Part shown: piece by piece, positions 1-8,750 of the stretch
Layout: every line of letters begins with the position of its first letter
How positions within the stretch are numbered: position 1 is the stretch's first letter
From: Echinicola jeungdonensis
GTDB lineage: Bacteria; Bacteroidota; Bacteroidia; Cytophagales; Cyclobacteriaceae
DNA length: 64,000 nucleotides
NCBI RefSeq assembly: GCF_030409905.1
Contig: NZ_JAUFQT010000001.1
Location: forward strand, 2,769,001 to 2,833,000
Direction: 5' to 3'
Notes under the pieces: generated by a model
The model's database searches: none
Seen by the model: the letters and a program-made list of their open reading frames with translations, nothing else
What the model was told of the DNA's origin: nothing
Program-made: the position numbers and the translations under genes

Positions 1-1
1 G

Positions 2-1231
2 TTAAATAAAGCCATGGATGCCCTAAATCTTCCTCCCAGTGATGCCAATGTTGGGAATTTATCCGGAGGAGAGAAAAGGAGGGTTGCCCTTTGCCGATTA
101 TTGCTTCAAGAGCCTGATGTGCTTTTGCTGGATGAACCTACCAACCATTTGGACGCGGAGTCCGTACTTTGGCTGGAGCAGCATTTGCAACAATATAAAG
201 GAACAGTGATTGCCGTTACCCACGACAGATATTTCCTGGATAATGTTGCAGGGTGGATCCTGGAACTGGACAGGGGAGAAGGTATCCCTTGGAAGGGAAA
301 TTACACCAGTTGGCTGGAACAAAAGCAAAAACGATTGCAGCAGGAAGAAAAGACAGAATCCAAACGGCAAAAAACCCTGGAAAGGGAATTGGATTGGATC
401 CGGATGACCCCTAAAGCTAAGCAAGCCAAAGGTAAGGCAAGGTTGAATGCATATGAAAAATTGGTGGGAGAGGAAGCCAAAGAAAAAGAAGCCAAATTAG
501 AATTATATATTCCCCCAGGTCCACGGTTGGGAAACAAAGTCATTGAAGTAAATGGGGTGTCCAAAGCCTATGGTGACAAATTATTGTTTGAAGACCTTTC
601 CTTTTCCCTGCCACAAGGGGGGATTGTTGGAGTGATTGGTCCCAATGGGGCAGGGAAAACAACTTTGTTCGAACTCATTACCCAAAAGGAAAAACCTGAC
701 GATGGCAATTTTGAAGTGGGGGAAACGGTGAAATTAGCCTATGTGGATCAGGAACATAATCACCTGGATCCTGATAAGTCTGTTTATCAAACTATTTCTG
801 AGGGGAACGAATTGATCAAACTAGGTAATAAAGAGGTTAATGCCCGTGCTTATGTCAGCAAGTTTAATTTCTCCGGGGCTGACCAGGAAAAAAAAGTGGG
901 GGTGCTTTCCGGTGGGGAAAGGAACCGCGTTCACCTGGCCTTGACACTGAAAGAAAATGGGAATTTGCTGCTCTTGGACGAACCTACCAACGATTTGGAT
1001 GTAAATACCCTTAGGTCCCTGGAGGAAGCCCTGGAAAATTTCGGTGGCTGTGCCGTTATTATTTCCCACGACAGATGGTTCTTGGATAGGATTTGTACCC
1101 ATATCTTAGCTTTTGAAGGGGATTCCCAAGTATATTGGTTTGAAGGGAATTTCTCTGAATATGAGGAAAATAAGAAAAAGAGATTGGGTGATGTTACCCC
1201 AAGAAGGTTGAAGTATAAGAAGTTGAAATAG
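2..1231 (+). CDS. ettA: ABC-F ATPase EttA (energy-dependent translational throttle), 5' end outside window
   Basis: C-terminal part of a soluble ABC-F protein; the frame is open from base 2, so the true start lies before the window. Counting from the first visible Met (base 14): signature LSGGE at about 16-20, Walker [13 protein letters not shown] near 37-47, H-loop His about 70, the long charged linker (P-site tRNA interaction motif) about 90-160, then a second ATPase with Walker [10 protein letters not shown] near 209-217, LSGGE near 288-292 and Walker [12 protein letters not shown]. No membrane segment. EttA binds the ribosomal E site and gates the first peptide bond according to energy charge. 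The short arm and linker fit EttA better than Uup or antibiotic-resistance ABC-F proteins. A strong hairpin terminator follows. Confidence 0.93.
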   Translation, partial: LNKAMDALNLPPSDANVGNLSGGEKRRVALCRLLLQEPDVLLLDEPTNHLDAESVLWLEQHLQQYKGTVIAVTHDRYFLDNVAGWILELDRGEGIPWKGNYTSWLEQKQKRLQQEEKTESKRQKTLERELDWIRMTPKAKQAKGKARLNAYEKLVGEEAKEKEAKLELYIPPGPRLGNKVIEVNGVSKAYGDKLLFEDLSFSLPQGGIVGVIGPNGAGKTTLFELITQKEKPDDGNFEVGETVKLAYVDQEHNHLDPDKSVYQTISEGNELIKLGNKEVNARAYVSKFNFSGADQEKKVGVLSGGERNRVHLALTLKENGNLLLLDEPTNDLDVNTLRSLEEALENFGGCAVIISHDRWFLDRICTHILAFEGDSQVYWFEGNFSEYEENKKKRLGDVTPRRLKYKKLK

Positions 1232-1264
1232 GATCTAACAGTGATTTCGGTTTCCTAAATAAGT

Positions 1265-1312
1265 AACCCCCTATCTATTTGTAAGAATAATAGGTATGGG
1301 GTTCTTTTTTTG
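1265..1312 (+). terminator. Rho-independent terminator after ettA
   Basis: A hairpin with arms 1265-1279 and about 1288-1303 (AACCCCCTATCTATT pairing with AATAGGTATGGGGTT, one or two mismatches) is followed by a T run at 1305-1311. It sits 33 bp after the ettA stop. Confidence 0.85.
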
Positions 1313-1314
1313 AT

Positions 1315-1322
1315 TACTTTTG
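1315..1322 (+). promoter_or_regulatory. Candidate -7 element for the aminotransferase gene
   Basis: TACTTTTG matches the Bacteroidota -7 consensus TAnnTTTG, 34 bp before the ATG at 1357 and directly after the ettA terminator. No TTTG is visible at the expected -33 distance, so the support is partial. Confidence 0.45.
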
Positions 1323-1356
1323 GCGGAAATTTGGAAATTACGATAATCAAGTAAAT

Positions 1357-2667
1357 ATGATCAGGCAAATTTTGTTAGCCCCAGGTGCAGACGAATTGAC
1401 CTATGAGATCAGGGGAATTGTCAAAAAGGCAAAATTGATCGAAAAATTAGGCAAGGAGATTACCTGGGAGAATATTGGGGACCCAATTCAGAAAAACAAT
1501 AGGATTCCCTCCTGGATGAAGGACATCGTTACTGAATTGGTTCAGGACGACAAGACTTATGGGTATGCTGATTCCAAAGGAATGTTGAAAACCAGGGAGT
1601 TTTTGGCTGACTTAAATAATAAGCGGAATGGTGTGAAAATCACTGCTGAGGATATCTTGTTTTTTAATGGCTTAGGGGATGCGATTGCCAGACTCTATCA
1701 GTTTTTGATTCCTACAGCAAGGATCATTGGGCCCTCTCCGGCATATTCTACTCATAGTTCTGCAGAGGCTGCCCATGCAAACACTTTTCCAATTACCTAT
1801 AAATTGGACCCGGCCAACAATTGGTACCCGGATATGGATGATTTGTATAATAAGGTGAAATATAATCCAAATATTGTAGGGCTATTGATTATCAATCCGG
1901 ACAACCCAACTGGAATGGTGTATCCGCGGGAGGTAATGGAGCAATTTGTTTCCATTGCAAGAGAATTTAATTTGTTGATCATTGCTGATGAGATTTATCA
2001 AAACATAACTTATAATGGCTATGATGCTATCCCGCTATCCGAAGTGATCGGGGATCTTCCAGGTATTTCTTTGAAAGGTATATCCAAGGAGTTTCCATGG
2101 CCCGGCTCCAGGTGTGGCTGGATGGAATTTTATAATAGAGAGGCATCCTCCGAGTTTGATAAGCTCTGCACTACCTTGGATAATGCCAAAATGATAGAGG
2201 TGTGTTCTACCATGTTGCCCCAATTGGCCATTCCTAAAATTATGAGTCACCCTGAATATTCTGCATATAGAAAAAAAGCCAATGCCAGGATTGGACAGCG
2301 GAGTAGGATCATGGAGGAGGTGTTGAAAGATGTGCCTGGGATTATGTTTAATAAAACCAAAGGGGCATTTTATAATACCATTGTTTTTGACGAAAAAGTC
2401 CTCAATGCCAAACAATACCTTCCAGTCGAAGATCAAAGGGTAAAGGGATATCTTGATCAATGGCTGAATGAAGAAGATATGCCTCATGATAAACGTTTTG
2501 TTTATAATTTGTTAGCCGCCGAGGGGATTTGTGTGGTTCCAGTCAGCTCCTTTTGTTCCAATCTAAGAGGGTTTAGAGTGACCTTGTTGGAGGAAGATGA
2601 AGAAAAATTCAGGGATACCTTTACCCGTATTGCCAATTGCATTAGAAAATATTTAGCTTCTGCCTGA
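1357..2667 (+). CDS. PLP-dependent class I/II aminotransferase
   Basis: A 436-aa fold-type I aminotransferase. Motifs: NPDNPTG near 180-186, ADEIY near 210-214, and SKEFPWPGSRCGW, where Lys254 is the expected PLP lysine and Arg262 the substrate carboxylate arginine. The sequence resembles the alanine/aspartate aminotransferase group, but substrate cannot be read from sequence. It is a monocistronic unit flanked by its own -7 box and a terminator that overlaps the end of the convergent gene. Cytoplasmic, no signal peptide. Class assignment is certain; amino-donor specificity is open. Confidence 0.88.
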   Translation: MIRQILLAPGADELTYEIRGIVKKAKLIEKLGKEITWENIGDPIQKNNRIPSWMKDIVTELVQDDKTYGYADSKGMLKTREFLADLNNKRNGVKITAEDILFFNGLGDAIARLYQFLIPTARIIGPSPAYSTHSSAEAAHANTFPITYKLDPANNWYPDMDDLYNKVKYNPNIVGLLIINPDNPTGMVYPREVMEQFVSIAREFNLLIIADEIYQNITYNGYDAIPLSEVIGDLPGISLKGISKEFPWPGSRCGWMEFYNREASSEFDKLCTTLDNAKMIEVCSTMLPQLAIPKIMSHPEYSAYRKKANARIGQRSRIMEEVLKDVPGIMFNKTKGAFYNTIVFDEKVLNAKQYLPVEDQRVKGYLDQWLNEEDMPHDKRFVYNLLAAEGICVVPVSSFCSNLRGFRVTLLEEDEEKFRDTFTRIANCIRKYLASA

Positions 2668-2716
2668 TCAAGTTTTCCCTTTGGGGACTTTCAAATATAG
2701 GATTAGCCAAATTGAG

Positions 2717-2752
2717 CAGCTTCTAGAGAAATTTAAGAAGCTGTTTTTTTTA
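2717..2752 (+). terminator. Terminator after the aminotransferase gene
   Basis: Perfect 8-bp arms CAGCTTCT (2717-2724) and AGAAGCTG (2736-2743) are followed by nine T. The T run touches the last codons of the convergent minus-strand gene ending at 2750. Confidence 0.8.
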
Positions 2753-3703
2753 AGGAGGAGAAGAAGGTCTTTCAAGGTGATTGGGATTATTATTGGAATC
2801 GTGTCCCGGGGGGATTTGTGTGGGGTGCTGAAGTAATTTTGATAGGTCAGGTTGCCCTGCATCCACCCATGCTGTAAACCAAAAGTCTGCCACCATTTTG
2901 ATGGATTTTTTCATTTGCCTTTCCACCTGTCCATGGAGCATTTTATGGTATGCCAGGGTATAAGCTTTAGAGTAAACTTTCATGTTCCGGTTACCTCTTT
3001 CTTCAAAGCTATATTTTTTGTCCTTGCTGAATTTGGCATCCAATTGCCGTTCAAAAAGCAAAACACTATCCAGGGCTTGGTGGGCCTGGATGATAGCATC
3101 CCAAGCTGCCAACTGGGTGTTTTCGACATATTCCGCTTTTCCAACAAACAAATTGAAATTTTCTGCCAAAAGTTCAGGGATCCTTGTTTCCCAAAAACCA
3201 TGGATTCCTTCTTGGCCGGTGAGTTGCCCGTTATAGTTTTCAGTGGTATGGAGAGGTACATTGATATCGCCAATATAATGCCCCAAATCTGCAGCTAATC
3301 GCAGAATGGCTGGTCCATTTTTTTCTTCAAAGGCTTCTGTTAGCTGATGTTGGACAAAATGCACATTCCATGGGGCAATGCCGTACTTCCTCAAGGTGTC
3401 TTCAGTAAAAGTTTCCTTTGCCTCCTTCCAGTATCTTGGAAGCGAATAGACTGCGCTGTCCCCATACACATCGGCATCAATAAAATGCTTTTCCGCTTCC
3501 CCTTCCACTGCATATCTCCTTTTATCAGGATTGACTGCGTTTTCCGTTATGTATTGGATGTTTTCTTTGAAAAAACCGATCATTTCGAGGGGTAAAGAGA
3601 ATACTGCCTGCCTGTTTATTTTTTTATGAGCATAAAAGCCCCAATATGCAAATCCCTGAAAGTCAATTAAAAGTAAGAAAAGTAAAAATAAACTTCGTTT
3701 CAT
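2750..3703 (-). CDS. Secreted zinc-dependent phospholipase C / S1-P1 nuclease-like protein
   Basis: 317 aa with a clear signal peptide (residues 1-19, cut before YWGFYAHKK). The mature N-terminus begins with Trp21 and carries His26, typical of the S1-P1/phospholipase C fold, where the N-terminal Trp and His bind zinc. Further candidate ligands are spaced through the chain: EKHFID (about 72-76), the cluster GHYIGDINVPLH (about 141-152) and GIHGFWE (about 166-172). This is the zinc-dependent phospholipase C-like family widespread in Bacteroidota. The protein is probably periplasmic or secreted and hydrolyses phosphodiesters, either phospholipid or nucleic acid; the substrate is not determinable here. 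Transcribed convergently to the aminotransferase gene. Confidence 0.8.
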   Translation of the reverse strand: MKRSLFLLFLLLIDFQGFAYWGFYAHKKINRQAVFSLPLEMIGFFKENIQYITENAVNPDKRRYAVEGEAEKHFIDADVYGDSAVYSLPRYWKEAKETFTEDTLRKYGIAPWNVHFVQHQLTEAFEEKNGPAILRLAADLGHYIGDINVPLHTTENYNGQLTGQEGIHGFWETRIPELLAENFNLFVGKAEYVENTQLAAWDAIIQAHQALDSVLLFERQLDAKFSKDKKYSFEERGNRNMKVYSKAYTLAYHKMLHGQVERQMKKSIKMVADFWFTAWVDAGQPDLSKLLQHPTQIPPGHDSNNNPNHLERPSSPP

Positions 3704-3832
3704 GTTGAAATTTAAAGGAGAAAATGAAAGAAACCGAATAATAAATGCCTACCTTTGCGCCTAGTTAGATCCGTTTTAAGGGGATTAACTGATTGATTTT
3801 TAAACTTTCATGAGTTATTGTTTAGAAATCCT

Positions 3833-3863
3833 TTTGTCTTTAAAAATAAAACATTTAAATTTG
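3833..3863 (+). promoter_or_regulatory. Bacteroidota sigma-A promoter for rpsT
   Basis: TTTG at 3833-3836 and TAAATTTG at 3856-3863 are separated by 19 bp, the canonical -33/-7 arrangement. The start codon lies 56 bp after the -7 box, leaving a leader of about 50 nt. A second -7-like box, TACCTTTG at 3750-3757, lacks a -33 partner. Confidence 0.8.
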
Positions 3864-3919
3864 CACTCCGATTAATTTTAAGGGGCAAAAATAAAGAAAT
3901 TATAAGTTAATAAATAGAT

Positions 3920-4174
3920 ATGGCAAATCACAAATCAGCTCTAAAGAGAATCCGGGCTAACGAAGCCAAGCGTTTGAGGAATAAATATCAAGCGAAAACC
4001 ACCAGAACTTTTATCAAAAGACTTAGAAATACTACTGATAAAGTTGAAGCGCAAGAGCTATTCAAGAAGGTGTCTTCTATGATTGACAAACTTGCTAAGA
4101 AAAACATTATCCATAAAAATAATGCAGCCAATAAAAAATCTAGCTTGGCTAGATTTATTAATACATTAGGTTAA
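3920..4174 (+). CDS. rpsT: 30S ribosomal protein S20
   Basis: 84 aa, usual length for S20, very Lys/Arg-rich, opening with MANHKSALKRIRANEAKR and ending in the conserved helix around NKKSSLARFINTL. It binds 16S rRNA directly during assembly of the 30S subunit. Single-gene unit with a canonical promoter 56 bp upstream and a strong terminator 30 bp downstream. The roughly 50-nt leader could hold an autoregulatory structure, but none is obvious by eye. Confidence 0.97.
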   Translation: MANHKSALKRIRANEAKRLRNKYQAKTTRTFIKRLRNTTDKVEAQELFKKVSSMIDKLAKKNIIHKNNAANKKSSLARFINTLG

Positions 4175-4204
4175 AATTCCACCACCTACGGTATTTTATC
4201 GGAG

Positions 4205-4235
4205 AAGTCTCATCTGAATTGATGAGACTTTTTTT
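4205..4235 (+). terminator. Terminator after rpsT
   Basis: Perfect 10-bp arms AAGTCTCATC (4205-4214) and GATGAGACTT (4221-4230) with a 6-nt loop, followed by T5. Confidence 0.88.
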
Positions 4236-4236
4236 A

Positions 4237-4266
4237 TTTGCTTCATTTTTAATACTTTTAGTTTTG
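4237..4266 (+). promoter_or_regulatory. Promoter for radC
   Basis: TTTG at 4237-4240 and TAGTTTTG at 4259-4266 are spaced by 18 bp, close to the Bacteroidota consensus. The box lies 50 bp before the radC ATG and just after the rpsT terminator. Confidence 0.65.
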
Positions 4267-4316
4267 ATGTTTTGTGAGATGGGAGGGGTATTGGATTATT
4301 TTTAGAACTATTTTTT

Positions 4317-5012
4317 ATGGATGCTTACCAGTCGATTAAAATTTCCGCCTTGGCTGAAGAGGAAAGGCCCCGTGAAAAACTGCTGTTAAAAGGAAAAGGG
4401 GCATTGACGGATGCAGAACTCATTGCTATTTTGATTGGTTCTGGCAGCAGGTCTTTGAGTGCGGTAGACCTTTCCAGGCATATTTTATCAAGTGTAGATC
4501 ATGATTTAAGTGCCCTTGCGAAATTGGGGGTAAAAGATCTGCAGAAGTTTAAAGGTATAGGAGAGGCTAAAGCTATAGCCATTGTAAGTGCTTTGGAGTT
4601 GGGGCGAAGAAGAAAGGCAGTTGATGCCCCTCAGAGAAAGAAAATTTCTTCTTCCCAGGATGTTTATGAGTTGATGAAGGCTGAATTGATGGATGAAATT
4701 GTAGAACATTTTTTTATTATTCTATTGAGCAGGGCTAACCACGTTATCCGAAAATTGTTAATAAGCAAAGGAGGGATGAGCGGCACCATTGCAGATCCAA
4801 AATTGATTTTTAAATATGGACTTGAAAATAATGCCAGTTCCATGATCTTGGTTCATAACCATCCATCTGGCAACCTAAAACCCTCACAGGCAGATATTAA
4901 TTTGACAAAAAAACTGGTAGAGCTGGGACGTAATTTGGAGTTGCCGGTCTTGGATCATTTGATTTTCGCAGATGTTGGTTATTTTAGCTTCGCCGATGAA
5001 GCAATGATTTAA
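4317..5012 (+). CDS. radC: RadC family JAB/MPN-domain protein
   Basis: 231 aa, full family length. An N-terminal helix-hairpin-helix region (about 60-95, including FKGIGEAKA) is followed by the JAB/MPN metal-binding domain with the signature HNHPSG (His180, His182) and Asp193 of the JAMM motif, HxHx(10)D. The RadC name comes from an old DNA-repair assignment that does not hold well; the domain resembles deubiquitinase-type metalloproteases and the true role is uncertain. Starts 50 bp after its promoter; the next gene follows 2 bp after the stop, so the two are likely cotranscribed. Confidence 0.92.
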   Translation: MDAYQSIKISALAEEERPREKLLLKGKGALTDAELIAILIGSGSRSLSAVDLSRHILSSVDHDLSALAKLGVKDLQKFKGIGEAKAIAIVSALELGRRRKAVDAPQRKKISSSQDVYELMKAELMDEIVEHFFIILLSRANHVIRKLLISKGGMSGTIADPKLIFKYGLENNASSMILVHNHPSGNLKPSQADINLTKKLVELGRNLELPVLDHLIFADVGYFSFADEAMI

Positions 5013-5014
5013 AA

Positions 5015-5632
5015 ATGAAGCAAAAAAATATTTTCTTATCAATAGTGATTTTGGTGGCTGTTGCTGCGGTGGCCTACATGTTTACCGGTGGAGAAAGCAA
5101 GGCTGAATATGAACAAAAGGTTCTGGATGAAAGAGAGAAACAGTTTAAGTTTTTAAAATACAATGAAACTTCTCCGCTGACCAATGAACAAAAACAAAAT
5201 TTGGAGGGGCTTGATTTTTTTCCGGTAAAACAAAAATTTTCGGTCCGGGCCAGGATGATACCTTTAGAAAACCAAAAGATCCTGGAGCTGGCCATGACCG
5301 ATGGCTCTACCGAAAGTTACATCAGGCATTCCTATGTTGAATTTGAATTGGAAGGGTTGACCAGACGCTTGTTGTTGTTGCAGGCTACTGATGAACCTGA
5401 TAAGAAGAAATTTTTTTTAGCTTTTGCAGATGAGACAAGTGGAAAAAGCACTTATGGAGGCGGAAGGTACATTAATCTTAGGCAGGATGGTCCCAGCTCA
5501 ATCACCATTGATTTTAATTTGGCCTATAATCCTTATTGTGCCTACAACCCTGATTTTGCCTGTCCAATACCTCCAAAAGAAAACATTTTGGGAATTGCTA
5601 TTACAGCAGGAGAGAAAAATTACAAGGAATAA
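5015..5632 (+). CDS. DUF1684 domain-containing membrane-anchored protein
   Basis: 205 aa. An N-terminal hydrophobic segment (about 7-25) acts as a signal anchor; the rest is exported. The C-terminal signature CAYNPDFACPIPPKEN and ITAGEK identify DUF1684, a family often found in Bacteroidota whose biochemical role is unknown. Starts 2 bp after radC and ends 63 bp before pheT. No Cys at a lipobox position is seen, so it is probably not a lipoprotein. Confidence 0.8.
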   Translation: MKQKNIFLSIVILVAVAAVAYMFTGGESKAEYEQKVLDEREKQFKFLKYNETSPLTNEQKQNLEGLDFFPVKQKFSVRARMIPLENQKILELAMTDGSTESYIRHSYVEFELEGLTRRLLLLQATDEPDKKKFFLAFADETSGKSTYGGGRYINLRQDGPSSITIDFNLAYNPYCAYNPDFACPIPPKENILGIAITAGEKNYKE

Positions 5633-5695
5633 GCTTTTTGCCAATGGCAATTATCTTAAATTTGTTCCTTCAAAAGTAATAACCAGGATTAGTAC

Positions 5696-8107
5696 ATGAA
5701 AGTAGCTATAAATAGATTAAAAGAATTTATATCATTTGAAGAAAGTACAGAGGAGATTGCTGATAAACTCACCCAATCCGGATTGGAAGTGGAGGGGATT
5801 GAAAGGTTTGAATCCATTTCCGGAGGATTAGAGGGTGTTGTTATTGGTGAGGTGCTAAGTTGTTCTCCTCATCCCAATGCTGATCGGCTAAAAGTTACCA
5901 CTGTTGATATTGGCGGTGAAGAGGTGCCGATTGTTTGCGGGGCCCCCAATGTCGCTCAGGGGCAAAAGGTGGTAGTGGCAACTGTGGGCGCACAGCTTTG
6001 CCCAAACGGTGGTGAAGCTTTTACCATAAAAAAAGCTAAAATCCGGGGGGAAGTTTCCCATGGAATGATCTGCGCAGAAGATGAACTTGGCCTGGGTAAA
6101 AGCCATGATGGTATTTTGGTGCTGGACACCGAAATGGATAATGGAACCCCTGCCAGTGATTATTTTCAAATAGAAAGCACTGATGTGCTTGAGATTGGGC
6201 TAACCCCCAACCGTGCAGATGCGGCTTCCCATTTGGGTGTGGCAAGGGATTTGAAAGCCTTATTAAAAAAGGATTTGGCATTGCCTGATGTGGAGGGTTT
6301 CCAAGTGGATGACCATAGTCGCCCGGTAAGTATCGAGGTGGAAGATGCAGCTGATTGTCCTCGGTATGCTGGATTGACCCTATCAAATGTGAAAGTCGGA
6401 CCCTCGCCAGAGTGGCTGCAAAATTACCTGAAAGCCTTAGGATTGGAGCCAATCAACAATATAGTGGATTTGACCAATTTTATCCTTCACGATTTGGGGC
6501 AACCGCTTCATGCATTTGACCTTGACCAAGTTGCAGGAGATAAGATCATTGTCAAAAAACTCCCAAAGGGAACAGTTTTCACAACCTTGGATGAAAAGGA
6601 AAGGAAACTTTCGGGAGAAGAATTGATGATCTGTGATGAAAACCACGGGCTCTGCATGGCAGGGATTTTTGGAGGGGTAGGTTCTGGAGTAACCCAAAGT
6701 ACCAGTACCATCTTTTTGGAAAGTGCCTATTTTTCCCCCGATGTCATCCGAAAAGGAAGTCTTCAGCATGGATTGAAAACAGATGCTTCATTCAGGTTTG
6801 AAAGAGGAACCGACCCGAATATGCCAGTTTATGCCCTGAAAAGGGCCGCTATGCTGATCAAGGAATTGGCGGGAGGTAAGGTTAGCTCGGAAATTATTGA
6901 TCTTTATCCCAAGCCAGTTGAAGATTTTGAAATTGATGTCAAGTATAGGAATATTGACCGCTTAATTGGAAAAAACATTCCAAAAGAGGAAGTGAAAGCA
7001 ATCTTGGAAAGTTTGGATATTCAAGTGGCCGATGCAAGTGAAGGAGGTTTTAAGGCAATCGTAAAGCCTTACAGGGTTGATGTTACCCGTGAAGCGGACA
7101 TAATAGAGGAAATCCTCAGGATTTATGGTTTTGAAAATGTTTTGCTTTCGGATACCTATCAATCCAGTTACTTGGCTGAGCATCCTGCTAAGGATTCCAA
7201 TAAGCTTCAATTCAGGGTTTCTGAACTGTTGTCAGGAATGGGCTATTATGAGATGATGACTAATTCTTTGACTAAACCAGGATATGCGGAGCAATCAACC
7301 CATTTGGATGAAGGACAAAGTGTGGAAATCGTCAATAAATTAAGCGAGGATCTGGGTGTAATGCGACAGACCCTTTTATTTACCGGTTTGGAAGTGTTGG
7401 CCCACAATATCAATAGGAGGCAAAAAGACCTAAGGTTTTTTGAGTTTGGATCCACTTATCACAAAGAGGAAGAAGGTTACAGGGAGGAAAGCCACCTGTC
7501 ATTATTCCTGACTGGGGACCGTGCTGATGAGAGTTGGTTAGAACCCTCCAAGCCAGTTGCGTTTCCAGATATTTACAGTGTGGTGGAAAAGCTTTTGGAC
7601 AAGCTCAATATCCAAACTCCCGAGGTGGAAATTATCCATGAATCTCCATTTGATTATGCCCTGAAATTAAAATTGGGGAAAAAAGAGATTGGAACGGTAG
7701 GTTTGCTATCCCCGAAAATCACCAAACAGGCAGAAGTAAAACAGGAAGTGTTTTTTGCTGAGCTGAGGTGGGATTATCTTCTAAAAAAAGCTTCGGGGTT
7801 GAAAAAATACCAGGAGATTTCAAAATTCCCTGAAGTAAGAAGGGACCTCTCTTTGGTTATTGATAAGGAGGTGACTTTTGATGCTGTCCGGAAAATTGCG
7901 GAAAAGGCAGGAGGAAAACTGTTGAAACATATCGGGGTTTTTGATGTTTATCAGGGAGAAAATCTCGAACAAGGTAAAAAAGCATACGCCCTAAGTTTCT
8001 TCCTTCAGGACAATGAAAAGACCTTAACGGATAAAATCATCGATAAGTCTATGGACCGATTGATGAAATCTTTCGAAAAGGAAATTGGGGCATTGATAAG
8101 AAAGTAA
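5696..8107 (+). CDS. pheT: Phenylalanine-tRNA ligase beta subunit
   Basis: 803 aa, the usual bacterial length. Order: N-terminal domain, EMAPII-like tRNA-binding fold with PHPNADRLKV (about 60-70), B3/4 editing domain, B5 DNA-binding-like domain, the catalytic-like core, and a C-terminal ferredoxin-fold anticodon-binding domain (SKFPEVRRDLSLVID onward, about 705-800). It pairs with PheS, encoded elsewhere, to charge tRNA-Phe. The stop is 4 bp before the next small gene, giving an apparent pheT - coiled coil - zapA - rny unit. Confidence 0.96.
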   Translation: MKVAINRLKEFISFEESTEEIADKLTQSGLEVEGIERFESISGGLEGVVIGEVLSCSPHPNADRLKVTTVDIGGEEVPIVCGAPNVAQGQKVVVATVGAQLCPNGGEAFTIKKAKIRGEVSHGMICAEDELGLGKSHDGILVLDTEMDNGTPASDYFQIESTDVLEIGLTPNRADAASHLGVARDLKALLKKDLALPDVEGFQVDDHSRPVSIEVEDAADCPRYAGLTLSNVKVGPSPEWLQNYLKALGLEPINNIVDLTNFILHDLGQPLHAFDLDQVAGDKIIVKKLPKGTVFTTLDEKERKLSGEELMICDENHGLCMAGIFGGVGSGVTQSTSTIFLESAYFSPDVIRKGSLQHGLKTDASFRFERGTDPNMPVYALKRAAMLIKELAGGKVSSEIIDLYPKPVEDFEIDVKYRNIDRLIGKNIPKEEVKAILESLDIQVADASEGGFKAIVKPYRVDVTREADIIEEILRIYGFENVLLSDTYQSSYLAEHPAKDSNKLQFRVSELLSGMGYYEMMTNSLTKPGYAEQSTHLDEGQSVEIVNKLSEDLGVMRQTLLFTGLEVLAHNINRRQKDLRFFEFGSTYHKEEEGYREESHLSLFLTGDRADESWLEPSKPVAFPDIYSVVEKLLDKLNIQTPEVEIIHESPFDYALKLKLGKKEIGTVGLLSPKITKQAEVKQEVFFAELRWDYLLKKASGLKKYQEISKFPEVRRDLSLVIDKEVTFDAVRKIAEKAGGKLLKHIGVFDVYQGENLEQGKKAYALSFFLQDNEKTLTDKIIDKSMDRLMKSFEKEIGALIRK

Positions 8108-8111
8108 TGAA

Positions 8112-8396
8112 ATGATCCACGAGGAACTCCAAAAACTAGAACGTTTATCGGCTCAAGTTACCCGAAAGCTTCACCATCTGCAGGAAGAAAACCAATCCTT
8201 AAAGGAGGAACTGGAAAAAAAAGAGCAGTTGTTGGAGGAAAAGGAGGCTTCATTGGATTATTTTAAAAATCAAATTAAAATTAGTAAAATTGTAAACAAT
8301 TTACCGGTAGAAAATGTAGATTCTGCTGAATTGAGGAATAGAATAAATAATTATATCAAAGAGATCGATAAGATCATTACCTATTTGTCTGAATAA
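8112..8396 (+). CDS. Small coiled-coil protein between pheT and zapA
   Basis: 94 aa, almost entirely helical. Residues about 5-52 form a heptad-like coiled coil rich in Glu, Lys and Leu (ELQKLERLSAQ, LKEELEKKEQLLEEKE), followed by a short loop and a second helix. No catalytic motif. It begins 4 bp after pheT and ends 1 bp before zapA, so it is almost certainly cotranslated with ZapA. A ZapB-like partner of ZapA at the division ring is a reasonable guess from position and coiled-coil content; no sequence signature proves it. Confidence 0.7.
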   Translation: MIHEELQKLERLSAQVTRKLHHLQEENQSLKEELEKKEQLLEEKEASLDYFKNQIKISKIVNNLPVENVDSAELRNRINNYIKEIDKIITYLSE

Positions 8397-8397
8397 T

Positions 8398-8682
8398 ATG
8401 GAGACACTTTCAATTAAATTAAAAATTGGGGATAGGGAATATCCTATGAAGGTGAAAGCTGAAGATGAGGCGAAAATCAGACGTATAGGCAAATTAATAA
8501 ATGATAAAATCAAAAAATACAGAAGTGAATTTGGCTTAGATGATAAGCAGGATTTGCTGGCCATGGTTGCATTTGATTGTATGGTAGAGGCGATGGAAGT
8601 GAGTGAAGTGACCTCTGAGGATAGTGAACAGATATCGGCTACCCTGCTCCAGATCAATGACCAATTAAAATCTGTATTATAA
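8398..8682 (+). CDS. zapA: Cell division protein ZapA
   Basis: 94 aa. The N-terminal half has the ZapA fold (IKLKIGDREYPMKV, then EDEAKIRRIGKLINDKI) and the C-terminal half is a helix for dimer/tetramer formation. ZapA bundles FtsZ filaments at midcell. One base separates it from the preceding coiled-coil gene; rny follows after 68 bp. Length and pattern match the family. Confidence 0.87.
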   Translation: METLSIKLKIGDREYPMKVKAEDEAKIRRIGKLINDKIKKYRSEFGLDDKQDLLAMVAFDCMVEAMEVSEVTSEDSEQISATLLQINDQLKSVL

Positions 8683-8750
8683 TTATTACTTTCTAGCCCA
8701 AGAGGCGGGACTTTTTCGATACCGGTAGGTCATTTAACCTAAAATTACCT

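Noticed and set aside
98..1102. Minus-strand open frames across ettA and many similar antisense frames elsewhere
   Set aside because: They run opposite well-supported genes, have no motif or start context, and are ordinary shadow frames.
3750..3757. Second promoter box TACCTTTG before rpsT
   Set aside because: Good -7 match but no -33 partner; the closer TTTG-19-TAAATTTG promoter explains rpsT.
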